A stretch of DNA of 64,000 nt, taken from the NCBI GenBank assembly GCA_024336345.1, contig JANFOG010000017.1:124001-188000 (forward strand), given 5' to 3'. A program made the translations under genes and the position numbers. How positions within the stretch are numbered: position 1 is the first letter of the stretch; each line of letters opens with the position of its first letter. Below the pieces are notes generated by a model that worked only from the letters and a program-made list of their open reading frames with translations, was not told the DNA's origin and made no database searches. Source of the stretch: Mariannaea sp. PMI_226 (Eukaryota; Ascomycota; Sordariomycetes; Hypocreales; Nectriaceae). This document shows, piece after piece, positions 43,369-53,555 of the stretch.

Positions 43369-45325
43369 TCAGGGGGATGAATGCTCCTGCTCCAAGAGTT
43401 CTAGAAGCGGATCCTCAAAGTCTACGTCGTACTTGCTTACGACGTCAAAGCGTTTGGTGGTCTCATCAAAAGTGAGCCATTTCTGAAGCAACGCGATCCG
43501 GTGGCCAAGATAGAGGATGCGCGCCTTGCGCTCCTCTACCTTAGAACTGAGCTCGAAGTATCTCTCGTCTTCGTCGATCTTGTCGTTCGAGAACCAGCCC
43601 GGCTGCGGAAAGTAGTCTTCGCTATAAATAAGCCCACGCATCGCGTGGTCTTCAGGCAGCGCCCTGGGAAATTCATCCTTCTCTGGGCGAGGGAATTGGC
43701 CATCCAGCTTCGGCTCAATCCTGGACGACTCAAAAAGGTAGTTTAGCAATGTCGCCGTTAACTTCCATGGAAACTGGTCTTCGATATAATACATGGCCGC
43801 AGGATAATTTGACATGTACTGCAGAAAGACCAGTGTGGTGTGCGCGTAGGGGAGGATATTTGTATCGCCCCATCTACTAATAACAATATCATATGTGCGA
43901 ATAGCGAATGAAAGGGCCTGGGTGAATTCCTCGCTAGGTAGAGTAGGAATGTCGGAAATATTGCTGCCTTCCATAGCGGTGTCTGTTTGGCTCCGCTTCC
44001 GGCTGATAGCGGTCATCAATACTGAAGACTCATCGCCATAGCAAAGTAGTGAGCAAGCCTGCGAGATACCAATGAAATAGCTAACTACATGTTAGAACAA
44101 TGTCGGAAATGGGAAGAAAAGGATACAATACTAACCCAGCCTCAAGCCAGCGCTTGGACTCTGAGTGAATGTGATGATCAAGGTCCGTGAGAAATACCTC
44201 AATAGAGTCTGATAAACGGTCCTTTGCTTTGCCAGAAAACAAGATCCCGTGAGTTCTGATGTAGGCTGCGTCAATCTCAGAAAGTCGCGAGGTATTGGAT
44301 CCCAGAACCGGGTCAAATAAGGTCATAATGCTCTCCTTGGCACTTAGGAAAGGTATTGGTACACACAAAGATTTTGTGTAATAATACAGCTGCTGGAGAG
44401 CATTAGGCTTTGCCAGAATAGCAAGGTGGTGATAAAGGCGGCCCGTTGTAGGTGATTTGTCGGATGCTTTGCTATACCAATGACGGCTCACTCCAGTCCA
44501 GACCTCTCGGTCCACAATATCGTCATCTTCAATGGCCATCCGGTAGCGTCCAAGGTCACCAAGGCATTCAATCCAGGTATCCTCAAACTTCGGTACGGTT
44601 TCATACAGCAAAGCCATCATGCTGTATGCTAAATAAAGAAAGGTGAGCATATGCTCGAGTGACTCAGGCAGTCTATGCCTAAGCAACTCTAAAAACGAAT
44701 GAATTCCATGCCTCCACATCCGTGCAGGCATAGCATATTTGGATGCAAGCCTTCTAAGTGCTGGGCTGGAAGAGGGATGTTGACTTGCAAGAAAGAAGTC
44801 ATGATGTTCGTGTAGCAAGGTCCTGTGGAGCGCTATCAGGGCCTGCCACTGCTCGTTATTAAGTTTATTGGCATCAGTGTTGGACGATTGTGCGTTGTCA
44901 ACTTCTATGCATTTTGTCTCGACCATGACCAAGCCTGCGTAGATGCCTTTGACTTCGGCAACAAGCTGGTCCTCTGATATGGGTCGAGTCTCTGGCTGAA
45001 GCATCATTTGACGTGTTGCGTCCTCCTCACCGAGCCAAGCATGACCTCGCTTTCTCTTGGAACGGGCGCTGCTTGGATTCGGTGCCAAGGACGAGATTTC
45101 AAGTTGGTCATCCACCGAGGTAGGGGGATTATGCTTCTTGTATTCTGGGCTAGAGTCGGGATTCTCGGGGTCTCCATTCACGGGGTCATCCGCTGATCCC
45201 TTCGGAGTGGTTCGAGGTTCCTCACAACTGGAGAGTGCCAGACTGTGTGATGACCTATCTACAGCAGCAGCCTCCTGTTTGTGGTTGTTGCGGAGGTGGC
45301 TCACCCATCTTTGTTGGAAATCCAT
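43369..45325 (-). CDS. Est1/SMG-type (DNA/RNA-binding domain) protein, 2 exons
   Basis: Model: exon 45325-44136, 55-nt intron 44135-44081 (GTTAGT..TTCTAAC..TTAG), exon 44080-43369, phase 2; 633 residues. The join reads RWLEAG-YFIGISQACSLL, restoring continuity. The N-terminal 120 residues are charged and low-complexity, with an SKRKRG nuclear-type signal. A helical domain follows, with LHRTLLHEHHDFFLASQHPS and, at about residues 295-340, GRLYHHLAILAKPNALQQLY then CVPIPFLSAKESIMTLFDP. This second block is the signature of the Est1/SMG5-7 helical (14-3-3/TPR-like) domain. Filamentous fungi carry several paralogues. Family roles are in telomerase recruitment and nonsense-mediated decay; this paralogue's own role is unknown. 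Confidence 0.8.
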
Positions 45326-47055
45326 TTTGTCTAGCCCTAGTGGCTTCCCTGCTGTTAGTCAATTGAGACTTCATTTAGTATGGTGAGATATTAACAAACC
45401 ACATCTAAAAGAGTTTGAGATCAATATGATCTGGACACAAGGGTCTGGGTGCAATGGTGTCTAGGGACTCAAGTTCAGCCGACCTCTCTGATGAAAGCAG
45501 ATAGTAAAACTGAAAGTAAAAAGACTTGAAAGAACAAGCAATTTATAGCCACTCATGCTGGCTGAACGCACGCAGTTATCATGCGCGTTTCGAAGGGTTT
45601 GGTTCGCAAAATTCGTCCGCATAGTGGCGTGGTTGCCTCTAATTATATAAGAATGCCTCCCCTGCCCCTCAGTCCCAACCTACTCTCAACTTTGGTCCTT
45701 GTGTATTAAAAATGTGTGTTTATGAGTTGGGCACAGACGCCATATCTTGCATTAGTCTGGTGATAACAATCCAACATACCTTGTTGTCTCAATTGGCATT
45801 AATCATCAGGGGTGGCTTTAGCATAATATACCTAGTTAGGCGTGGCTTCCATCAGTCGACTTAGGTTCAGCTCCAGCGATCCATACAAACCACCCATCAC
45901 AGGGACGGCGCTCGTACCGGTACGCCTCACTTTTCGTTGAAAAGTTAGAAATATGAGAGGTTTTCGATGCCTTCTCATGCATGCCTTAACTTATTTACAA
46001 GCTACTGACACCAATCATATGGGCCATTTTTCGTTCTTGTGATACGATAAAAGTTCATCGCCCTGCCATGTTTGAGGGAAGGGCAGCAAAGAGCAAATGC
46101 TAAGGACCTTTGTTTTGGCGAGGGGGTGTATCTGTCACTTACCTTCCTTCCGAGTGAGGCTTGGTACCTTGTGTTCGTCTAAAGATTTAAGGCTTTGGTT
46201 ACTATTGGCTTGATTGGGCCGCTCATGAAACGACGGTTATCATGGCGACACTTTAGTAGCTACTTCGTGTGGACCAGACATGCAACAGAAGGGGTACCCA
46301 CTACTTCTCCTCTCTGCGTATAGAGCTATGGGAATGACGGTTGCCTTAAGTTCTATATTGGTTGATATGGTGTCTCATTGGTTGAGTTGATGAGACAACT
46401 ACGTTTGACCTCGGAAGGCAACCATAATTGAGCCATGGATGTGAAAAACTGGCCCGCCAAATTGGCATAACCCCAGTCGACCAGCTAGTGTTGCCCAACT
46501 ACTATACAAACTCTGTTGGGCTGGATGAGGCGGTGAATGATATTGCTTGGGCTAGCTGATCATGGGGCCAAAGGGGTATGGTCTCGCAAATTTACTGGCT
46601 ATAACCTATCAGCAATATGTAACATCAATTAAGACTGTGTACAATTGGTCTTCTTTCCATCTAGTAGAGGGCTTAGTTCAGTTGAAGTCATCACGTAGAT
46701 CAGTGCTTCGAACAGCATAGTGATGGAAAGTCAGTACTCAAGCATTGGATACTGTAGCTCAAAAGAATTCAACAGTCAGACTTCTGCAGAACCAATTGAC
46801 TCTCAAATGGGAACCAAGATTGGGTTTATTAGGGGAAAATGTAGCTAAATGAGATTACGTGTTGGGCATGTCATTAGTTACTATATACATTGTGTTAAAG
46901 TTGGTGCGTATCATTTTCCGCTTCGTGCCTATGCATAACTATTTTGAATGCTAGATAAACATACTCTATGCTCAGCTAAGAGTGATTTTTCCCTTACTCC
47001 ATACTATCCCTGGCTGAGTCAATGAAGCCTCTATAGCTCTTAACCTTACAACCTA
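45326..47055. other. Gene-poor interval
   Basis: Upstream of the Est1-like gene and downstream of the ankyrin gene, both on the minus strand. Nothing else recognised. Confidence 0.5.
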
Positions 47056-48474
47056 TTATGCCGCATCTAGTTCCCTAGCCTTCAGTAGCTCGAAAATTTC
47101 TTCATAGTTCTCTCGTAGAGACATGTCGGCTTGTCCCTCCGCAGCTAGCCGCATTGCGAACTGAGTCAGTGTCGACCCAGTCCGTTTCAACATGTTGTCT
47201 CTTGCGTCCAAGAGAAGCTTGACCATGTCCACGCAGCCATGTTCAATTGCCGAAGAAAGAGGTGTTCGCCGTCTTTTGTCGAAAATATCAATATTGGCGC
47301 CTTTGCCAAGGAGTAGCTCGACAGCACCTTCTCTGAATGTGAACTCCCAAGGTTCTGAACTAGATGCCAAAAAGATAGGTGTACGCCCATCCTCATCCTG
47401 GGCCTCAATGTTGGCGCCGTTTTCAAGCAGAGTCCCGATGGTAGCCTTGTCCCACGCATCCGATGCAATAAGGAGTGGTGTCAACAGATCGTCATCGAGG
47501 GCTTCAATATCGGCGCCTTTGCCAAGGAGCAGATTGACGACATCTTTGCGCCTTGATCCGCATGCCGAGTGGAGAGGTGTACGCCCGTCCTCATCGCAAG
47601 CTTCAATGTCGGCGCCTTTCTCAATCAGAATTCTAGCGACAGCCGCGGTAGATGCCAAATGGAGAGGTGTACACCCGTCCTCATCGCAAGCTTCAATGTC
47701 GGCGCCTTCCTCAATCAGAATTCTAACGACAGCCGCGGTAGATGCCAAATGGAGAGGTGTTTGTTCTTTGTCACTGGATGCTTTAGCGTCAGCGCCTTTC
47801 TCAAGCAGTATCCTAACGACAGCATCGTGCCCTCCGCCAGAGGCAGAATGGAGAGGTGTCCACTCGCAGTCATCGAGGGCATGAATATTGGCGCCTTTGT
47901 CAAGGAGCAGCTGGACAACAGTTTTGCTACCTCTTTCAGATGCCCAATGGAGAGGGCTGTTCCCTTCAAGGATTTGGGCCTCAGTATCGGCGCCTCTATC
48001 AAGGAGCAGCTTGACAATAGCTTCATGTCCTTCTGCACATGCGAAACTGAGTGCATCATCTTCAATTGTCCCATCGGGAGTCGTCTCAAGAAGAAGTTTG
48101 ACAACAGCCTCATGTCCATTCCGACATGCCCAACTGATTGGACTCCAACCATCTCTCCCAAATTTAATATTGGCGCCTTTGTCGAGGAGTAACTTGACAA
48201 TAGCTTCATGTCCTACCTCACATGCAAAACTGAGTGCATCACCTTCAACCGTTCCATGGGGAATCTTGTCAAGAAGAAGCTTGACAACAGCCTCATTTCC
48301 ACTCCGACAAGCCCAACTGAGTTCATCAACTTCAACTTCCCCATGGGGAGTGTTGACACCATTGTCAAGCCGATGCTCGACAACATCGATGTGCCCAGAC
48401 TGGCACGCTATCGCTGATACTTCACGGTCTGCATCCCCGTTGAATGGAGATGATTGATCTGCTCCCAGAACCAT
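47056..48474 (-). CDS. Ankyrin-repeat protein
   Basis: 472 residues, one exon. Roughly twelve to thirteen ankyrin units occupy nearly the whole length, seen as recurring G-HEAIVKLLLDKGA and TPLH-AS motifs. Early units alternate between full forms and forms lacking the TPLH turn (GDALSFACEVGHEAIVKLLL). Two central units are only 30 residues instead of 33 and come from a 90-bp near-identical tandem duplication at 47571-47750. No NACHT, PFD or kinase domain is fused, so it is a stand-alone repeat protein, or the former C-terminal part of a larger one. Family knowledge: protein-protein binding. Repetition also keeps the opposite strand open over much of the gene. Confidence 0.85.
   Translation of the reverse strand: MVLGADQSSPFNGDADREVSAIACQSGHIDVVEHRLDNGVNTPHGEVEVDELSWACRSGNEAVVKLLLDKIPHGTVEGDALSFACEVGHEAIVKLLLDKGANIKFGRDGWSPISWACRNGHEAVVKLLLETTPDGTIEDDALSFACAEGHEAIVKLLLDRGADTEAQILEGNSPLHWASERGSKTVVQLLLDKGANIHALDDCEWTPLHSASGGGHDAVVRILLEKGADAKASSDKEQTPLHLASTAAVVRILIEEGADIEACDEDGCTPLHLASTAAVARILIEKGADIEACDEDGRTPLHSACGSRRKDVVNLLLGKGADIEALDDDLLTPLLIASDAWDKATIGTLLENGANIEAQDEDGRTPIFLASSSEPWEFTFREGAVELLLGKGANIDIFDKRRRTPLSSAIEHGCVDMVKLLLDARDNMLKRTGSTLTQFAMRLAAEGQADMSLRENYEEIFELLKARELDAA
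47571..47750. repeat. 90-bp tandem duplication inside the ankyrin gene
   Basis: GGAGAGGTGT recurs at 47571, 47661 and 47751. The two 90-bp units differ at only a few bases (for example CTAGCGAC/CTAACGAC). Confidence 0.9.
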
Positions 48475-49802
48475 CTTAGGGTTTGGGTGCTCCTGTTATT
48501 AGAGGGATTGTCAGGGAGTCGCAGTCTTTGCGATGGCAGCGCGCCAAGCTTCGCTGAGTTGTTGGCTGAGAAGCGTTGATTGAATGTCGGGAACAGTTGG
48601 CGTAGCCTAGGAGATATCAGGTTGGGGCTATCAAACCGAGGAGGCAGAAATGTAAAGTAGGTGATAATCTAAGCATCGAAAAATGAAGGTATTCCATGAA
48701 TACAATGGTTCGTATTGTTGTTCCTGCGGAGACCTTTTTCTTGCCTTATAACCCTTTTTCATAAGTCACATGCACGCCCAGCCCCACAATGCACTATCTG
48801 AAAGAACAATCATACTTGCCATGCATCGCTGTCTAGATAGTGTCGTGTGTACCAAACAGAAGCGGCGTAAAATGTAGGCAAAACGGTGTACTGCCTTGTG
48901 TTTGAGGCCTTCTACTCCACTCAACATGTTCTCAGGGAACTAGGATCTTTGACTCAGCTGAGATTGATCGCCGCCTAAGCCAAGACGGGCCATTTCTTGC
49001 TATCTCTGATTCGTTTTTTGCGGTGTGACGACCGTGCATAATTAGGCTACGAGGGCATCAGGCGGCTAGATGGCAATTGCCACGACAGGAGGAACCACGT
49101 CAAGTAGTTACTGTGTTAGCACCAACTCTTCCCGATGTACCGATCGTGACCATATGCGAGACCCCCTTACCGCTCCGTTGTTCAAGCGACGTTGAAAATG
49201 ACTCATGGATCCTACTGTATGGTGTCATACGGAATTTGTTGGGCTGACTTGCAGTCGAGTAGAATCACTCATCCCGATATACAGTTGGCATACAGAATCT
49301 ACAATATAGGGAAGCATATCTAAGACCCAATTAGGAGAATGTGAATACCTAGCAACGGATTCAAACTTACTGCATCTTGGTGAGTGTTTCTCCACTCCGA
49401 TGTGTTAGACGCTGTTCGGACCCCAATGAGTTGTCGCCTGAAACGCACCTAGGCTGGTAGACTCGCCAGGCATGATTACCCTTTTGGTCTGATGATACAC
49501 AGTACACCTGCATGAGACCACTAGGATTCTTCTTACTCTCGTGCGGCAGAAGTAGGGCATGCCGACCCCATTCTACCTTGGTCTTGCCGTCTTTGACTGA
49601 CCAATTCATATGGCTGGGCTGTGTAACGTGTATGTTCGTAGGGGATGTCTGTAGGGGATGGTCGTAGCTTATAAATTCTCCTCCATGCCACGTTCGCTGC
49701 TCAGGTAAACCTTTCTCTCTAAATGCAAACTCTACAGTACATGTAGGCATCCATCGATCTCTTTCTACAAGACACAACCCTGTGTTAGGCGAATAAGTAA
49801 GA
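48475..49802. other. Interval with weak repeat copy E
   Basis: About 48660-48820 resembles the dispersed repeat on the plus strand. The rest holds no supportable gene; the long minus-strand frame at 49367-49921 is an unsupported shadow. Confidence 0.45.
48660..48820 (+). repeat. Weak dispersed repeat copy E
   Basis: AAGCATCGAAAAATGAAGGT, then TTCGTATTGTTGTT, TTGCCTTATAACCCTTTTTC and AAGTCACATG follow the order of copies B and C. More diverged than the others. Confidence 0.45.
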
Positions 49803-50723
49803 ATGGCCGAAAAAGCAGGAACCATCGCCGACCAGATCTCCAGTTCAATCGCCAGGCTCCAAGAGATTAGTTCAATCGCCAGGCTCAAAGAGACTAGTTT
49901 GCAACTTGCAATGCTGCGCACCTATCAACTGGCTGAGAAACTGAAGCTGGCCATCAAACAGTTAGACAACCTGATAGCTTCTAACTGTATCTCTAACGAG
50001 CATCGCTTATTGGCCATGACATTGCGTGCGATTGCTTCTTATCGACAGGGTGACCTCATCGACGCGGAAAAGCGCTTCAATCAGGTGTATGATCAGTCAG
50101 AACCCCAAAGCATATTTCGCATCGAGGCCATTCAAGGACGTGCATACGTGGCGCGAGCACGGCAAGACTTTGTGACAGCCCAAAGACTTCATGAGCAGGC
50201 ATACGAATGGAGAAAACAGGTTCTAAGATCCAACAACACGGAGACTTGGAACTCCGAGTTTCGCATTGCGGTATCGCTGCTTGACCAAGGAAAATGTGAG
50301 GCTGCTACAGTCCGTTTCGCCAAAGTGCACAAGCAAAGGCTAAGATATCTTGGATTCAATCATCCCGATAGTCAAAGGGCCTTCCACGGAAAGGTCTTTG
50401 CGACAGTGAAGGAGCTGCTAGGTCCAACCGGTAAAGGCAACTTCTTCATCGCTACAGAGACGGCCGGTAACCGAGTAACCTTGAAGTTGCACGTATCAGC
50501 TATATCGATGAAAAAGCCGAACGCCGAGTTCGGCCCATCAACGTTGACCATAAGAGGTGCAATTACCATCAGAACAAAAACGATAGACAGCAGCCAACCT
50601 GCTCTCTGTTTGCACGCATCAACGTGCACTATAACACGTGGACGCATCACTATCAGCGACTTGGACGAGGACAGCATCAAAGCGGTCCTCCAATCGAGAG
50701 AAGGCTTGACAGAGATTTCTTAG
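49803..50723 (+). CDS. TPR-like protein
   Basis: 306 residues, single exon, starting MAEKAGTIADQI. Helical pairs at about residues 40-180 have TPR spacing (AEKLKLAIKQLDNLIASNCI, GDLIDAEKRFNQVYDQSEPQ, QDFVTAQRLHEQAYEWRKQV, LLDQGKCEAATVRFAKVHKQ). The last of these has the form found in the C-terminal TPR arrays of fungal NLR-like proteins. A separate beta-rich C-terminal part follows (about 200-306). The N-terminus carries SSIARLQEI-SSIARLKET, from a 27-bp duplication. There is no NB-ARC domain in the window. Function is unknown; the TPR units suggest protein binding. Confidence 0.65.
   Translation: MAEKAGTIADQISSSIARLQEISSIARLKETSLQLAMLRTYQLAEKLKLAIKQLDNLIASNCISNEHRLLAMTLRAIASYRQGDLIDAEKRFNQVYDQSEPQSIFRIEAIQGRAYVARARQDFVTAQRLHEQAYEWRKQVLRSNNTETWNSEFRIAVSLLDQGKCEAATVRFAKVHKQRLRYLGFNHPDSQRAFHGKVFATVKELLGPTGKGNFFIATETAGNRVTLKLHVSAISMKKPNAEFGPSTLTIRGAITIRTKTIDSSQPALCLHASTCTITRGRITISDLDEDSIKAVLQSREGLTEIS
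49842..49895. repeat. 27-bp tandem duplication in the TPR gene
   Basis: AGTTCAATCGCCAGGCTC begins at 49842 and again at 49869, in frame. Confidence 0.9.
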
Positions 50724-52690
50724 TCTGGGACCATAGATCCAGCTTGTGTCATCAGCTATCACTTCCATACTAGTTACTTGAATTGATCTTCAGTTTTGAA
50801 AGTTTTCGCCAAAGTTATATTTAACAATTGGCTATAGCGGGTTGTATGCTTATTTTCCCTGGATTTGTCGCTAGTGACGAACCCCACCTCTCCCACGACG
50901 CATCATTTCTTGCTACCTGGAATTCTTGGCCGCTGACTGTAATAATGCGGACAATCGCGTTCGCGGGTGTACTAGTGCAACGCGCAACGCATCGGTGGAG
51001 TTGTACTTTGTGCAATTACCTTTTATCCCTGTGCATTGCACTTTGCACTCAACTTGTTATCCTGGGAGCCCAGCGTTAACGAGTGATGCGAACGGCACTG
51101 TGTCTACTTAGAATGACCAGGGCACTGGCTTTTTGTGATTAAACATGTGGGGGAGAGGCTCTTTCAGCTTAACAAGTGCCAGGTCCATGGTGCAAGCGGA
51201 CTCTCCATCCTGCCTCTTATTTTCACATTGGGCGGCGCACGTCGAGCCACACTCACCGGGTTCAGCAGTTGTTCCAGATGCCTACCAAGCAGCGAGCAAC
51301 GTCTGGTTGACTTTTTAGACTGGTGCCACAGATCGCCACCATCTCCTCATTCTGCTGGACTGCTTTGGCCCCCAAATCTTCGCGCATTAGCCTTCGCGCG
51401 AACATCAAGTCAAGGCTTGAGCTGGGTTGTCTTCGTATAGTGTCTAGTCCAAAATTCTCAGCTCGGAGGCTTTCACACAAGAGACGCATGGGAGGTTTCC
51501 CGCTTCCAAAGTTAACCTTACGTGTTCTCTTCGACAAACTCATGGAAACGTCGCGATCGAAAAAAAATCCATGCGACGGACTGGTGTGGTGAGTTCTTTC
51601 ATGCGGAACCCCAGCCCTGTGTTCATGGGGAGTTGACGACAAAAAGTCACTAGCAGGGGTACATTTCAGCCCCATGTTGCCTCGCACACTCTCCTCATCT
51701 CTCATTCTCCCCGTTGGGTGCCTCACAGACCATAGGTGCCACCTCACTACCCCCTTGTACAATTGGTCACATCGATGCATACCGACTCCACTTTCCCGCA
51801 TCGACCGCTGCAGCACGTTTCTATCCACGCCGGGCCGTTCTGTACTTCAGGGTTAGTGGAACTCCAATCTGGTCCGGGGTGTTTAGACCGTGTGGGCCAA
51901 AATTCGACGCATTCCTCGCCTTCGTGTTTCTTTGTTGGAAAGCAAGACAAAACACTCAGCTCAACAACAATATTGAGGCTCTTCGTACCAACCATCGCGG
52001 CCTCCTTCCAGCCACAACTGAGCCGCAAGAAACAAGCGTATTGACCACCGGAGTCTCGCCAGCCAGTTGGCTAGCTTTGATTACAAATTACCAACACATC
52101 CCGTAAGATAGAGTATGTCTGTGTCAAATAGACACTCCTTGTAGATTTCGAACCACGCACGCACTGTCGTATCCATTTTGCCGCCTATGGTGGAGATGCA
52201 GGGCCTCAGTTTAATCGAGAAGTGATATAGATATGGGCACATGTTGTCATCTGAGCTTAACCGTTGGTACCTTTGGGTTGCAAATGAAGTTGTAATCACA
52301 TCGGCTGCAGGGATGCTAATCTTAGGCAGTTGTCACCCTAAATCATACCGCCCCATTTATAAAACTGCAGAAGGCCAAACACAGTGTCACATGTGCCGCT
52401 GAGGCCCTGCAACAGCTGACCTGACCGTGTAGCTTGGCTATCAGTAATGGTGTGAAGTTGGTCTTTCTAAACTTGGCAGCGGTGAGCGGCTCACGTAATC
52501 GAAATCCCTTATCAGGATGACCTTACTTAGTCGCAAGAGTCTGATAAATACACGGATCAGCTCCTCGACTATGGCCCAACATTAGTTACATTGGGGGTCA
52601 AGCCTCATGTTATATGATATCTTCGCAAAAGAATCACGGCACCGCACCCCCCCAAACAGCAGGACCTCAATTCTCCTTTACTCCATCAAT
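50724..52690. other. Gene-poor interval
   Basis: Long frames at 51262-51828 (minus) and 51714-52106 (plus) overlap each other and have no recognisable motif. I do not support either as a gene. Confidence 0.45.
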
Positions 52691-53002
52691 ATGAGTAAAT
52701 CTAACGAAGACCTTCGAGAGGAAATTCTCATTGAAGAATTCTTGTGCACCCTGGAACCAGTAGTTGAAGGTATCGGTAAGTAATGTTTCCGCACCTAGTC
52801 AATTCTACCACTCTTAACAGCACTTGCAGATCCCCCCGGGCGAGAACCGGATGACGGTTTATGCGATAAGTACATTGCGCGTTATGTTCAGCTGGGCGGT
52901 GATCAAGACCGACTCAAGAAGGGGAAAGTTTATATTGCGACAGAGGTTGAATCTGGATACCCTATGGATGAGGGAGAGAACGTGGACAATTATGGAGAGT
53001 GA
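52691..53002 (+). CDS. Small acidic protein, 88 residues, 2 exons
   Basis: Model: exons 52691-52775 and 52821-53002, with a 45-nt intron GTAAGT..TTAACAG, phase 1. The product starts MSKSNEDLREEILIEEFLCT and continues through PDDGLCDKYIARYVQLGGDQ to a stop after DNYGE. It has no signal peptide or TM segment. Splicing joins two short frames into one compact acidic protein, which supports a real gene. I do not recognise the family. Confidence 0.5.
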
Positions 53003-53555
53003 AAAGAACTAGGAGGAGCTCGTGGCTGATGTCTATAGCGAACCCAACCACCATGTCAACCACCTCCTGTCTTTGTTCTTCTGTTGGAATGGATTTTTAG
53101 GGTTGCCAAGATGTGCAGAGGTTCGAGCTGAGCGGGCACATGCTTCGCATAACGTACAATTGGCTACCTGTAACAATGCCTACATTTATATGACGCGAAG
53201 TCTCGTTACAGCCAATGTCCACAACAACCTCTTGCTCACCAAACTCAGGGACAACCATTCTCCCAACCACTTGCGTAGATGATATATCAGTGTTTGGCTG
53301 GATCCTCTGGTTATATTTTGGTGTGAACAGTAATGTGAAGCAAGAATACAGCCAACCCCGAATATATCAGTTTCCAAGTGTGGAGACCGTCCATCCGACG
53401 CGTAGAGTTTCAGTCTGCATATCCACCAACAATCTTTCTCTTCTTTTACCTCTAGGTGATTTCAGCTGCTCTAAAGTCTTGACGAGGCATGATCTAAACG
53501 TCAACTAGGGGTTGTCCATTTTCGGGAACCAGGGCGCAGGTCTTCAAATTCCATC
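53003..53555. other. Non-coding interval
   Basis: No gene seen. Confidence 0.5.

Noticed and set aside
47192..48192. Long plus-strand open frames across the ankyrin gene
   Set aside because: They are antisense to a clear ankyrin protein and stay open only because the ankyrin codons repeat; no independent protein features.
49367..49921. 184-codon minus-strand frame
   Set aside because: Its start overlaps the head of the TPR gene on the other strand, and its sequence shows no motif or protein-like pattern.
51262..51828. 188-codon minus-strand frame and overlapping plus-strand frames
   Set aside because: Mutually overlapping, Arg/Ser/Cys-rich composition, no motif, no splice logic.
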